A DNA stretch of 64,000 nt, taken from NCBI GenBank assembly GCA_016124495.1, contig WGNP01000002.1, positions 109,676 to 173,675 of the forward strand, in the 5' to 3' direction. The notes beneath the pieces are model-generated. The model saw nothing but the letters and a program-made list of their open reading frames with translations. It did not search any database and was not told the DNA's origin. Below are positions 43,690-52,448 of this stretch, one piece after another; position 1 is the stretch's first letter, and every line of letters begins with the position of its first letter. The translations under genes were made by a program, and so were the position numbers. The DNA is from Hyphomonas sp. (GTDB taxonomy: Bacteria; Pseudomonadota; Alphaproteobacteria; Caulobacterales; Hyphomonadaceae).

Positions 43690-44879
43690 CAAGCGGGATT
43701 CCTTTTTATGAGCTGCTTGGCAATAATAATCCGCTGGAGCTCATTGGTTCCCTCGCCGATGCACAGAAGCGGCGCATCTCGGTAGAGGCGCTCGAGCACA
43801 TACTCGGTCGAATAGCCATATCCGCCATGGATCCGCATCGCCTCGGTTGCCACTTCCAGTGCCGTCTCGGAGGCAAACCACTTGGCCATGCCGGCCTCCA
43901 TGTCGACGCGCTCACCCGAGTCGTAGGCACGCGCCGCATCTTCGGTCAGCAGTTCAGCGGCGCGGGTCTTTGCCGCCATCTCGCCCAACTTCAGCTGGAT
44001 CGCCTGATGCTCGCAGATCGGCTTGCCCATCGTCTTGCGCACCTGCGAATAGGCGACCGATTCCCGCAGCGCCCGGCGCGCAATGCCGACGCCCCGCGCG
44101 GCGATGTTGATCCGGCCCAGCTCCAGCCCGCCAGTCGCCATATAGAAGCCTTCGCCCTCCTTGCCGCCGACCAGGCAGAGGCTTGCGTCACACTCATAGT
44201 CCTCGAAGATGAACTCGCCCGAATCGATGCCCTTGTAGCCGAGCTTGCCGAGCTTTTTCCCGTTACGCACTCCCTTCAGGGGCAGCCTTGTCTCCGGATC
44301 AATCTTCGGCACGATCAGCATCGACATGCCCCGGTGACGCGGCACGGCGTCGGGGTCCGTCTTCACCAGCAGCGCTACGCAATGCCCCTCGATGGCGTTT
44401 GAGATCCACGTCTTGGTTCCGTTCACGAGGTACTTGTCGCCAGAACGCTTCGCCACCGTGCGGATGCCCTGCAAGTCGCTGCCCGCGTCCGGCTCCGTCA
44501 GGCCGAGGCCGCCGCGCATCTCGCCGCTTGCGAACTTCGGCAACCAATAGGCCTTCTGCGCATCGGTCCCGAACTTCTGTACGATGATCGCCATCATCAT
44601 GTGGGTGTTGAAGATGCCCGTCAGGCTCATCCACTCCTCCGAGATCAGCGAGACTATGCGGGTATAGGTCGTCGCCGACAGGCCCAGCCCGCCATAGTCC
44701 GGATGTACCAGTGCACCGAACAGGCCGAGCTCTGTCATGTCGGCAACAAGATCGGCCGGCCATTCGTTGTCATGCTCGAGCTTCAGCGCGACCGGCGCGA
44801 CCTTTTTTTCGATCCACTTGGCGATAGCGTCCAGCATCTGGCGCTCATCGGCTTCGGAATGCACAATCGTATCGGCCAT
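43689..44879 (-). CDS. Acyl-CoA dehydrogenase
   Basis: This is a 396-residue standard-length acyl-CoA dehydrogenase: LGLTEPDAGSDLQGIRT near 135, NGTKTWISNA near 160, and the catalytic glutamate in CIGEGTNELQR near 375. FAD and acyl-CoA binding residues appear intact. It introduces a double bond into an acyl-CoA. It lies between TrmO and lipocalin genes on the same strand, 18 bp after TrmO. Substrate chain length cannot be read. Confidence 0.92.
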   Translation of the reverse strand: MADTIVHSEADERQMLDAIAKWIEKKVAPVALKLEHDNEWPADLVADMTELGLFGALVHPDYGGLGLSATTYTRIVSLISEEWMSLTGIFNTHMMMAIIVQKFGTDAQKAYWLPKFASGEMRGGLGLTEPDAGSDLQGIRTVAKRSGDKYLVNGTKTWISNAIEGHCVALLVKTDPDAVPRHRGMSMLIVPKIDPETRLPLKGVRNGKKLGKLGYKGIDSGEFIFEDYECDASLCLVGGKEGEGFYMATGGLELGRINIAARGVGIARRALRESVAYSQVRKTMGKPICEHQAIQLKLGEMAAKTRAAELLTEDAARAYDSGERVDMEAGMAKWFASETALEVATEAMRIHGGYGYSTEYVLERLYRDAPLLCIGEGTNELQRIIIAKQLIKRNPA

Positions 44880-44897
44880 GGCCGGGGTCCTTCAGTT

Positions 44898-45359
44898 CTA
44901 CCAATAATCTTTCATGAGCTCGCGCGACCAGTCCGGCTGGCAAATGTCTCCGTGCGGCAGAAACTCCCGCATCACGGGCTTGATGTCGAGAACCGGCGTG
45001 CCGTCGATGGCATCAAGGCCTTCGACCGCTATTTCGCGGCCCGACACAGATACAATCCGGCAGACCGTGACGCCAATCCGGTTGGGCCGATTCTTGCCGC
45101 GCTGAGCGAAGATGCCGACGAGCGGCCAGTCCGGGTTGCCGCGTGGGCGGCGCGCGCCCGTTTCGATTTTCGCATCGGGCACAAGGTGGAACTGGAAAAC
45201 GATCTCGGCATGGCTGAAGGCGCCGAGACCGAACAGCGCGTCTGGCGGAAAAGTCTCTTCAAGAAGTATGACCGCGCGCTCCCCGCCCCAATTGTCGTCT
45301 TCAGGCGCCGCGCGGCCCCCGCGAACATGGGCAACGGGTGAGACGGGTAAGGACGACAT
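44898..45359 (-). CDS. trmO: tRNA (N6-threonylcarbamoyladenosine37-N6)-methyltransferase TrmO (TsaA family)
   Basis: At 153 residues this is the minimal form without the C-terminal extension of the E. coli enzyme. The UPF0066 beta-barrel signature is RPNRIGVTVCRIVSVSG near residue 90, followed by EGLDAIDGTPVLDIKP. It methylates t6A37 of threonine tRNA with SAM. The ATG at 45359 has GGGAG eight bases upstream; upstream in-frame codons overlap the HpcH gene. Its position in an acyl-CoA operon is unusual. Confidence 0.87.
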   Translation of the reverse strand: MSSLPVSPVAHVRGGRAAPEDDNWGGERAVILLEETFPPDALFGLGAFSHAEIVFQFHLVPDAKIETGARRPRGNPDWPLVGIFAQRGKNRPNRIGVTVCRIVSVSGREIAVEGLDAIDGTPVLDIKPVMREFLPHGDICQPDWSRELMKDYW

Positions 45360-45375
45360 GAGCTGGCTCCCGAGT

Positions 45376-46197
45376 TCACGTTGAACGGACACTTGCAAGA
45401 AGTCGTTCGGCGGCGAGAATCACCGGCCGGTCAATCATCTTGCCCTTATGCAGCGCCACGCCGCCGCCCGCCGCCTCCATCGCGGCGAGAATGGCGCGGG
45501 CGTCAGCGATCTCGGCTTCGCTCGGCGCGTAGGCGGCGTTCACGGCCGAGACCTGATCCGGATGGATGCAGGCGCGTCCCGAAAAACCCATCGCCTTCGC
45601 CTTGCGCGTCGAAGCCGCAAGGCCGTCCGTATCCGACGTATCGAGATACGGCACATCATAGGCCGGCACGCCCGCCGCGCCGCAGGCGGCCGCAATCATG
45701 CCGCGCGCGGTGAGCATAGCGTCCCAGTCCGAGAGATCCGCACCGAGGCTCGCCGAATAATCGACGCCGCCGAACAACACGCCGCCGGTCGCCTGCCGTG
45801 CAACCTCGAACGCGTTCGAGAGCGCCCGCCCGCTCTCGATGATCGGGATGAGCGGAATCTTCCGGCCCAGTGCCTCGGCCACGATCTCGAGATCGACCGC
45901 CGTGTCGGCCTTCGGGACGATGAGGAAATCCGCCCGCGCCGCGGCGGCCGAACCGGCGAGCGCCGCAAGGTCCGCGCAGCCGAACGCCGTGCGCGGCGAG
46001 TTGATGCGCAAGCCCAGATGGCGCCCGCGCCAGGCACCGAGCCAGGTCAGCGACTCGCTGCGCGCCCGGTCCTTGTCCGCTGGCAGGACGGCGTCCTCGA
46101 GGTCGATGATCACGGCGTCGGCGCCGGCGGCGACGGCCTTGCCGAACCGGTCGGACCGGGTACCGGGAACGAACAGGAGGGAGCGATAAACTATCAC
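45376..46197 (-). CDS. HpcH/HpaI aldolase/citrate lyase family protein (CitE-like)
   Basis: At 273 residues it is a CitE/malyl-CoA lyase type TIM barrel: RSLLFVPGTRSDRFGKAVAAGADAVIIDLEDAV with the metal acidic pair, then VPKADTA, PIIESGRAL with the metal glutamate, and the C-terminal GFSGRACIHPDQV. Members cleave or hydrolyse malyl-CoA, citramalyl-CoA or citryl-CoA. With the probable Mcd at 4.5-6.2 kb, a malyl-CoA lyase or thioesterase role is attractive but inferred. It starts with GTG, and TrmO follows 16 bases after its stop. Confidence 0.87.
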   Translation of the reverse strand: MIVYRSLLFVPGTRSDRFGKAVAAGADAVIIDLEDAVLPADKDRARSESLTWLGAWRGRHLGLRINSPRTAFGCADLAALAGSAAAARADFLIVPKADTAVDLEIVAEALGRKIPLIPIIESGRALSNAFEVARQATGGVLFGGVDYSASLGADLSDWDAMLTARGMIAAACGAAGVPAYDVPYLDTSDTDGLAASTRKAKAMGFSGRACIHPDQVSAVNAAYAPSEAEIADARAILAAMEAAGGGVALHKGKMIDRPVILAAERLLASVRST

Positions 46198-46331
46198 CGG
46201 CGGCAGGCCTTCCGAAACTCAGGTCATCCGGTATCGGACGGGCATATCCCGGTCAAACGGAAACCCGCACCCGGACGGTTGCGCAGCGGCGACAATCACT
46301 TCAACCTGAACTGCAGGAATGGGAGCTGGGT

Positions 46332-46832
46332 GTGATTGCGATCCGCTATCTGGAATCTGAACGGGTCATGGAACTTGGCCTGACTGAACTGCGCGGCGCG
46401 CAGATCGAGCGGCAGGATTTCCTGCGCGCCGATCTCAGCGGGCGCGACCTCTCCGGCGCCGTTTTCCGGGACTGCGAACTGCGCGCCGCCTGCCTCGACT
46501 GGGCCAACCTCGAGGCAGCCCGGTTCGACCATGCCCGACTGATGTCGGCCACGTTCCGCAATGCCCACCTGCGCGGCGCGTCCCTGCGCCATGCCTCGCT
46601 GAAAGGCGCAGACCTTTCGGGCGCCTGCCTGATCGGCGCGGACTTCACCGGCGCCTCGGTGCGCCAGGCGAACCTCTCCGGCGCCAATCTCTGCGGCGCC
46701 GATTGCCGCTGGTCGGACAGCGAGCAGCTCGCCCTTGCCGGGGCCCTGTATGACGGCGCCACCCGCCTGCCCCCGGCCTTCCGCCCGCATGAGCACGGCA
46801 TGATCCGCCGGATCACCGCAGGCCGCGCTTGA
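46332..46832 (+). CDS. Pentapeptide repeat protein
   Basis: This 166-residue protein has about 19 consecutive A(D/N)LxG-type pentads from residue 26 to 125 (RADLSGRDLSGAVF, KGADLSGACL, GANLCGADC), forming a right-handed square helix. No gyrase-inhibitor (Qnr) loops are evident. It starts with GTG after GGGAG, with an ATG 12 codons in as alternative. It lies 35 bp before the Suv3-like helicase. The function is unknown. Confidence 0.8.
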   Translation: MIAIRYLESERVMELGLTELRGAQIERQDFLRADLSGRDLSGAVFRDCELRAACLDWANLEAARFDHARLMSATFRNAHLRGASLRHASLKGADLSGACLIGADFTGASVRQANLSGANLCGADCRWSDSEQLALAGALYDGATRLPPAFRPHEHGMIRRITAGRA

Positions 46833-46867
46833 CTTAAGCCCGCCTCGTCCCCACCCCTTCTCCACAC

Positions 46868-49633
46868 ATGACCACCCTCAAGGCCATCCTTGGCCCCACC
46901 AATACCGGCAAGACCCACTATGCGATCGAGCGGATGCTCGCGCACGGCACGGGCATGATCGGCCTGCCGCTGCGCCTCCTGGCGCGCGAAGTGTATGACC
47001 GGGTCGTCGCGGCCAAGGGCTATGCCGCCGCCGCGCTGCTGACCGGCGAGGAACGCATCTGCCCGCCGACGGCGCGCTACTTCGTGTGCACGGTGGAATC
47101 GATGCCGGTCGACGTACGCGCCGACTTCGTCGCCATCGACGAGATCCAGCTTGCCGAGGATGATGACCGCGGCCACGTGTTCACCGACCGTATCCTGCAC
47201 ATGCGCGGCATCCACGAGACCCTGCTGCTTGGCGCCGACACGGTGCGCAGCCTGCTGAAGGAACTCAAACTCGGTGTCGAGACCGAGCCGCGGCCGCGCT
47301 TTTCGGAGCTGCGCTATGCCGGCCATGCCAAGATCACCAAACTGCCGAAACGCACCGCCATCGTCGCCTTCAGCGCCGAGGAAGTCTACGCGATCGCCGA
47401 ACTCCTCCGCCGCCAGAAAGGCGGCGCGGCGGTCGTCATGGGCGCGCTTTCGCCCCGCACCCGCAACGCGCAGGTCGCACTCTACCAGTCCCGCGAAGTC
47501 GATTACATCGTCGCCACCGACGCCATCGGCATGGGGCTGAACCTTGACGTCGACCGGGTCGTGTTCGCCTCGCGCACGAAGTATGATGGGCGGCGCCACC
47601 GCGCGCTGACGCTGGCCGAATGCGCGCAGATCGCCGGCCGCGCGGGACGCTTCCGCACCGATGGCGAGTTCGGCGAGACCGGCAGCTGCCCGCCTTTCCA
47701 GGACGAAGAATGGAAAGCCATCGAAGGCCACTGCTTCGATCCGGTGGACGCGGTGCAGTGGCGCAATTCGGCGCTCGACTATTCCAGCCTCAAGGCCCTC
47801 ATCCGCTCCCTCGAACGTCCGTCCGGCAAGCCCGTGCTGATCCATAATCCGCGCGCGCTGGATGAATGGGTTCTGCGCCGGATGAGCGAGGACGGCGCCA
47901 TCGGCCCGAACGTCACAGGCGACCGGAAAGTCCGCCGACTGTGGGACCTCGCGCGCCTGCCGGACTTCCGCAAGGCTGGCCCTGAAGGTCATGGCCGCCT
48001 GGTGCTCGGCCTTGCCGAGACGCTGGCTGACCCCGACGCACGCCTCTCCGACGAGGGCCTTCGGCGCCGGATGGACGACCTCTCGTCGGTGCGCGGCGAT
48101 ATCAACCAGCTGCAGCAACGCCTCGCCGCCATCCGCACCTGGACCTATGCGGCGAACCGCGAGGACTGGCTTGAGAACCCTCCATATTGGCAACAGAAAA
48201 CCCGGGAGATTGAAGACTCCCTGTCAGACGCGCTACACCTTGCGCTGACGGCCCGTTTCGTGGACCGGCGAACCACTGCCCTGCTCGCAAGCCTGAGGAA
48301 AGAAGATGCGCTCGTGACTGACCTGACGCCGGAAGGCGATGTGACCGTTGAAGGCCATCTCGTGGGCCGCCTGCGCGGGCTGAGCTTCGAGCCGGTCGTC
48401 GATGCGCGCACCCTGGAGGGCAAGGCCGTCCGCAGCGCCGCGCTTGCCGCCATCCGCCCGATGCTCGCTGGCCGGCTTGCCGAAATCGCCTCAGCCCCGG
48501 CGGAGGCCTTTAAGCTGACCGAAGCCGCCGAGATCGAATACAAGGACGCACCTGTCGCCCGCCTCGGCAAGGGCGCGCAATGGATGACGCCGCGCACTGA
48601 ACTGATCGGCGCTGTGGAGGCCGAATCCGCCGAGCGCCAGCCCGCCCTGGCACGGATCGAGGAATGGGTGCGCGGTGAGATCGGCCGCGTGCTTGCGACG
48701 CACGCGAAGCTTGCTTTTGCGAAATCCGGCGAAGCGCTCGAAGGTCTCCTGCGGGGCCTCGCCTTCCGTATCCTCGAAAGCGGGGCGGCGATTGATCTGC
48801 GCACGGATGAATCCGCCCCGCGCCTCAATCCCGAACAGCGCGAAGCTCTGAAGTCTGCCGGCATCCGTGTTGGCCGCGTCGCCGCCTATGCGCCGGACGC
48901 ACAGAAACCGGCTGCGCAGCGGATGATCGCCATCCTCAAGGCCGTTGAATCGTCCACCGAATACCCCCTCGCCCCGGAAGGCGCGGGCTCGTTCGGTCTG
49001 GACGGAACCTGGCCGGAACCGGCGCTCGCCGCAAACGGCTACCTCCGCTTCGGCCGCCGCGCCGTACGCGCAGACCTCGCCGAACGCCTCGGCTGGGAAC
49101 TCGCCAAGCGCCGCAAGGACGCGGCTAAAGCCGTGTTCGAAATCCCGATCGATCTCGCTTCGGTCATCTCCTGCCCTGCCGAAGACTGGCCCGCCGTGCT
49201 GAAAGGCTTCGGTATCGCCCCGGCGGAGAAGAATCCCGAAACCGGCGCCGTGACGCTGTGGCGCTATGTGGCGCGCGCCCGTCCGGATGCGGAAGACCGC
49301 CCTGCGCGCCGCCCGCCGCGCGCTGACACCGCTACGCCGAGCCCCGAAGGCGCGCCCCGCCGGGACCGCCGCCCGAAGGATCGCCCGGAAGGCCGCAGCG
49401 AACACGGATCGGTCGCCCGGCCGGATCGCCGCCCCGAGAATCGCAGACCCGCCCCGCCGCCGCAGCCGGAACGGCGCGCCAAGCCGATCGATCCCGACAG
49501 CCCGTTCGCCGCGCTCGCTGCGCTGCTGCCGCCGCCCAAACCCGCCAAGCCCGCCCGTCCGCAAAAGCAGCGGCCGCCGAAAACCGAAACCGCCCGCGCG
49601 CCCGGAGCGTTCCGGTACCGCCCCTTCAGATGA
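46868..49633 (+). CDS. Suv3/MgpS-like DExH RNA helicase
   Basis: At 921 residues it has Walker A GPTNTGKTHYAIE at residues 9-15, DExH box VAIDEIQLAEDDDRG near 90, and motif VI QIAGRAGRF near 257, which is the Suv3 helicase core. The middle part is helical, and the C-terminal 120 residues are a basic, proline-rich tail (RRPPRAD, RRDRRPKDRPEGR). Bacterial Suv3-like helicases act with ribosome or RNA turnover. It precedes the S4 gene after a small tandem duplication and belongs to the helicase-S4-TerB-fdxA-carD cluster typical of alphaproteobacteria. Confidence 0.9.
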   Translation: MTTLKAILGPTNTGKTHYAIERMLAHGTGMIGLPLRLLAREVYDRVVAAKGYAAAALLTGEERICPPTARYFVCTVESMPVDVRADFVAIDEIQLAEDDDRGHVFTDRILHMRGIHETLLLGADTVRSLLKELKLGVETEPRPRFSELRYAGHAKITKLPKRTAIVAFSAEEVYAIAELLRRQKGGAAVVMGALSPRTRNAQVALYQSREVDYIVATDAIGMGLNLDVDRVVFASRTKYDGRRHRALTLAECAQIAGRAGRFRTDGEFGETGSCPPFQDEEWKAIEGHCFDPVDAVQWRNSALDYSSLKALIRSLERPSGKPVLIHNPRALDEWVLRRMSEDGAIGPNVTGDRKVRRLWDLARLPDFRKAGPEGHGRLVLGLAETLADPDARLSDEGLRRRMDDLSSVRGDINQLQQRLAAIRTWTYAANREDWLENPPYWQQKTREIEDSLSDALHLALTARFVDRRTTALLASLRKEDALVTDLTPEGDVTVEGHLVGRLRGLSFEPVVDARTLEGKAVRSAALAAIRPMLAGRLAEIASAPAEAFKLTEAAEIEYKDAPVARLGKGAQWMTPRTELIGAVEAESAERQPALARIEEWVRGEIGRVLATHAKLAFAKSGEALEGLLRGLAFRILESGAAIDLRTDESAPRLNPEQREALKSAGIRVGRVAAYAPDAQKPAAQRMIAILKAVESSTEYPLAPEGAGSFGLDGTWPEPALAANGYLRFGRRAVRADLAERLGWELAKRRKDAAKAVFEIPIDLASVISCPAEDWPAVLKGFGIAPAEKNPETGAVTLWRYVARARPDAEDRPARRPPRADTATPSPEGAPRRDRRPKDRPEGRSEHGSVARPDRRPENRRPAPPPQPERRAKPIDPDSPFAALAALLPPPKPAKPARPQKQRPPKTETARAPGAFRYRPFR

Positions 49634-49666
49634 CGCCAGAGCTTGGCAGATGACGCCAGAGCTCGG
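49627..49666. repeat. 20-bp tandem duplication at the helicase/S4 junction
   Basis: Two copies of a 20-base unit (CAGATGACGCCAGAGC then TTGG or TCGG) abut at 49646/49647 with one mismatch. The first contains the helicase stop and an ATG; the second holds the likely S4 start. Without one copy, the genes would overlap as ATGA. Confidence 0.9.
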
Positions 49667-49949
49667 CGGTGAAGCGTCGGTGCGCGCAGACGTCTGGCTC
49701 TGGCGGGCGCGATTCTTCCGCACCCGCGCACTCTCGAGCGACTATGTGCGCAAATCGGGCCTGCGCCTGTCGCATGCCGGACAGACGCGGCGAACTGATA
49801 AGCCAGGCGCCGGCCTTGCGGTGGGCGACATCGTGACATTCGGGAAAGGCGCAGATATCATAAGCATTGAAGTGCTGGGCCTCGGAACACGGCGGGGGCC
49901 GGCCGAAGAGGCGCGGACATTGTACCGGCCGCTGGAGCCCAAGCCATGA
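49650..49949 (+). CDS. S4-domain RNA-binding protein (HslR/Hsp15 family)
   Basis: The protein is 99 residues. The S4 domain starts VRADVWLWRARFFRTRALSSDYVRKSGLRL and ends GLAVGDIVTFGKG, as in Hsp15, which binds stalled 50S subunits with nascent peptidyl-tRNA. The ATG used is in the second copy of a 20-bp duplication; the first copy would give a seven-codon peptide. Its stop overlaps the TerB-like gene start (ATGA). Confidence 0.88.
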   Translation: MTPELGGEASVRADVWLWRARFFRTRALSSDYVRKSGLRLSHAGQTRRTDKPGAGLAVGDIVTFGKGADIISIEVLGLGTRRGPAEEARTLYRPLEPKP

Positions 49950-50392
49950 TGAAGTCCCTGAAAAAGCTGTTCACCGCGAGAACGCCGGCCGAGCTGCCGA
50001 TGCCGGCGGAAGTAGCGGTCGGCGCTCTGCTGGTCGAGGCGGCGCTGGTCGACGGTGTTTACGTGAACATCGAAAGCGACATGATCGCCGAAATCCTGCT
50101 GGAGTCCTTTGAATTCGACGCAGCCAGGGCAGACGCCGTGCTGGCCGAAGCTGAAACCCTGGCCGAAGAAGCGGTCGGCAGCCACCAGTTCACCAGACAT
50201 GCGAAGAAGCTGGCGCTGACCAACCGGATCAAGGTCGTCGAGGCGATCTACCGGGTGATCCTGTCCGACGGCGAGCGGTCGGACGTCGAGGAGGCCTATG
50301 TCCGGCATGTCGCCGGGCTGCTGCATGTCGATGACGTGAGCCGCGCGCAGGCCCGCCAGCGCGCCGGAGCGCGTATCTCGAGCGGGGCTTGA
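49946..50392 (+). CDS. TerB-like family protein (COG4103 type)
   Basis: At 148 residues it is an all-helical TerB-type domain: EVAVGALLVEAALVDGVY, then RIKVVEAIYRVILSDGERSDVEEAYVRHVAGLL, with paired acidic turns that bind metal in TerB. Despite the name, no tellurite genes are present; small TerB-like proteins of this kind are common in alphaproteobacteria with unknown function. It overlaps the S4 gene by four bases. Confidence 0.85.
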   Translation: MMKSLKKLFTARTPAELPMPAEVAVGALLVEAALVDGVYVNIESDMIAEILLESFEFDAARADAVLAEAETLAEEAVGSHQFTRHAKKLALTNRIKVVEAIYRVILSDGERSDVEEAYVRHVAGLLHVDDVSRAQARQRAGARISSGA

Positions 50393-50494
50393 ACGAAACT
50401 GTACGCCCGATTTAGCCTGTGACATTGACAGCGCGATGCCTCGCCGCCAATTGGCTGGCCTGATTGTTCCCCTCCCTGAGAGACTAACCCGCCC

Positions 50495-50836
50495 ATGACC
50501 TATATCGTCGTCGATGCCTGCATCCGCTGCAAATACATGGACTGCGTCGAGGTCTGCCCGGTCGACTGCTTCTACGAGGGCGAGAACATGCTCGTCATCC
50601 ACCCGGACGAGTGCATCGATTGCGGCGTCTGCGAGCCGGAATGCCCCGTGGAAGCGATCAAGCCGGACACCGAAGACGATCCGGACAGCAAGTGGCTGAA
50701 GCTGAACACCGAATACGCGAAGATCTGGCCGAATATCACCCGGCTGAAGCCCCCGCCCGAGGACCGCGAGAAATTCGCGCAGGAAACCGGCAAGCTGGAA
50801 AAATACTTCAGCCCCAACCCCGGATCCGGCGACTGA
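50495..50836 (+). CDS. fdxA: 7Fe (3Fe-4S/4Fe-4S) ferredoxin FdxA
   Basis: At 113 residues the N-terminal cluster ligands are [17 protein letters not shown] and [15 protein letters not shown], the FdxA arrangement with one [3Fe-4S] and one [4Fe-4S] cluster. The C-terminal extension ([16 protein letters not shown]) is the usual one for the alphaproteobacterial form. It carries electrons in the cytoplasm. The upstream 102 bp gap may hold its own promoter; a TTGACA at 50425 lacks a convincing -10. Confidence 0.95.
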   Translation: MTYIVVDACIRCKYMDCVEVCPVDCFYEGENMLVIHPDECIDCGVCEPECPVEAIKPDTEDDPDSKWLKLNTEYAKIWPNITRLKPPPEDREKFAQETGKLEKYFSPNPGSGD

Positions 50837-50952
50837 AATAGCCTGCAGCGGCGATTCGCCGTGCGGCGGCCACAGCTTCCAGGGCGCCTCAAAAGTTAAC
50901 GACGCGCTTGATTTCAAACAGTTTACATTTCGCGCCGCCCTGCGCGCAACTG

Positions 50953-50981
50953 TTGTAAATGCGCCAAAATCGTGCTACCAT
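50953..50981 (+). promoter_or_regulatory. Candidate sigma-70 promoter of carD
   Basis: TTGTAA (50953-50958) and TACCAT (50976-50981) are separated by exactly 17 bases, each matching four of six consensus positions. It would give a 5' untranslated leader of about 105 bases before carD. This is the only good pair in the 259-bp gap. Confidence 0.35.
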
Positions 50982-51095
50982 TTAATTCTGATCAATAATT
51001 CAAGAGAAGCGGGAATTCCTAACTCGGTACCTCAATAAGGTCACTGGGCCGGGAAGACATCGCTTGCGTGTGTGTAGAAAAAGGGTCAATTCAGA

Positions 51096-51620
51096 ATGGC
51101 GAAAAAAGCAGAGACTCGGACTTTGGCGTTCGAGGTCGGGCAAAGCGTGGTCTACCCGGCTCACGGCGTCGGCAGGGTCACCGCTGTTGAGAAACAGACG
51201 GTCGCCGGAATGGCGCTAGAGGTCTATGTCGTTGCCTTCGACCAGGACAAGATGATCCTGCGCGTGCCGACCAACCGCGCCGAAGCTTCGGGCATGCGTG
51301 CCCTGGCCGGCTCGAAGCTCGTCGATGACGCACTGAAGACCCTTGGCGGCAAGGCCCGCATCAAGCGTACCATGTGGTCGCGCCGTGCCCAGGAATACGA
51401 AGCGAAGATCAATTCGGGCGACCTGATCTCGATCGCGGAGGTCGTGCGCGACCTGCACCGCGGCGATGACCAGCCGGAACAGTCCTACTCGGAGCGTCAG
51501 CTCTATGAGAGCGCGCTGGACCGGATGGCCCGCGAACTGGCCGCCGTCGAGAACATCGACAAGGTCAAGGCGATGGAAAAACTCGCCAAGTCGCTGGCCA
51601 AGAAGAAGATCGCCGCCTGA
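51096..51620 (+). CDS. carD: CarD/CdnL family transcription regulator
   Basis: The protein is 174 residues. The N-terminal RNA polymerase-interacting domain is FEVGQSVVYPAHGVGRVTAVEKQTVAG, with the MILRVPTNRAEASGMR segment; the C-terminal helical DNA-binding part includes RRAQEYEAKINSGDLISIAEVVRDL and SYSERQLYESALDRMARELA. CdnL stabilises the open promoter complex, supporting rRNA and growth genes. It is followed by a clear terminator. Confidence 0.95.
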   Translation: MAKKAETRTLAFEVGQSVVYPAHGVGRVTAVEKQTVAGMALEVYVVAFDQDKMILRVPTNRAEASGMRALAGSKLVDDALKTLGGKARIKRTMWSRRAQEYEAKINSGDLISIAEVVRDLHRGDDQPEQSYSERQLYESALDRMARELAAVENIDKVKAMEKLAKSLAKKKIAA

Positions 51621-51648
51621 TATTGGGCTGAACCAGAGTAAATTGAGG

Positions 51649-51690
51649 AAATCCCCGTGGGTCTATGGGCCTGCGGGGATTTTCATTTTG
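51649..51690 (+). terminator. Rho-independent terminator after carD
   Basis: A nine-base stem (AAATCCCCG with CGGGGATTT), 16-base loop that can pair internally, then a T-rich tail (TTTTCATTTT). It lies 29 bp after the carD stop. Confidence 0.8.
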
Positions 51691-52130
51691 ACTGTTGCCC
51701 GGACCCATAGCGACTTGAGCAAAACATGAACATACAGGGAGGGGTTCCGGGGCGATTTCCGGCGGCCCCCAGTGCGGCCCAATCCGGCATGAACCCAGCG
51801 GGCCGGCGGACCGCGTCTCGATCTGCCATTGCCGGGACTGTCAGATGAGCGCCGGGGCGCCGATGGTCGCATGGGCGGCGCGCATCCACACGCTTCACGC
51901 ATTCCGCCACTATCCCGAAATGGACTAAAGATCCGCCTACGGTGCAATTCCTAACGCCGCGCCCCGAATTCTTTACATAGCCGCCGCTTGGCAAACCGCA
52001 AATTAACCAAGCGCAAATCCCTTCAGTTCACCTTTGATCCGTTGCCGGATGGTCTGGCAGGTGATTGGTTTTGCAGCGCGGACATGGGGAATTCCCGGCC
52101 CGCTGCGCAGGTGTCAAAGGAAGAAATGCA
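51691..52130. other. Non-coding stretch between carD terminator and the Sel1-like gene
   Basis: No convincing gene is seen in these 440 bases. A 27-codon frame at 51845 (MSAGAPMVAW...) has no ribosome site. The part nearest 52130 must contain the promoter and the AAGGAAG ribosome site of the next gene. Confidence 0.5.
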
Positions 52131-52400
52131 GTGGCTTATTCAGATATCCCCGTGGAGCCCGGCGCGCTGATCGGCGCCCACTCCCTGCCCGACGATCTCT
52201 ACCGCGCAGGCCTCGCCTTCGCGACCGGCACGGGCACAGAGATCAATCTCATTGAAGCGCACAAATGGTTCAACCTCGCCGCCGCGCGCGGTCATGAGGA
52301 AGCCAGGGCGCAGCGCCAGGAAATGGCCGAGATGCTGACCTCCGCCGAAATCAAGATGGCGCTGCAGGCCGCCCGCGACTGGCTGAAACTGGCAAACTGA
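52131..52400 (+). CDS. Small Sel1/TPR-like repeat protein
   Basis: At 89 residues it contains one Sel1-like repeat (DDLYRAGLAFATGTGTEINLIEAHKWFNLAAARGHEEA) followed by a helical end (QRQEMAEMLTSAEI). It starts with GTG, seven bases after AAGGAAG; the frame continues upstream without protein character. Sel1 repeats mediate protein interactions; the partner is unknown. Confidence 0.8.
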   Translation: MAYSDIPVEPGALIGAHSLPDDLYRAGLAFATGTGTEINLIEAHKWFNLAAARGHEEARAQRQEMAEMLTSAEIKMALQAARDWLKLAN

Positions 52401-52448
52401 GCCCATCTCTCAATCACCTGCGAGCCAACGCCCGGAGACGGGTGACCT

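Noticed and set aside
46346..48193. A 615-codon minus-strand frame across the pentapeptide and helicase genes
   Set aside because: It spans two genes on the other strand with clear motifs; composition is antisense-like.
50425..50453. Perfect TTGACA upstream of fdxA
   Set aside because: At 17-base spacing the -10 region is CAATTG, a poor match, so a promoter cannot be supported.
51845..51928. A 27-codon plus-strand frame after carD
   Set aside because: No ribosome site and no hydrophobic or conserved-looking pattern.
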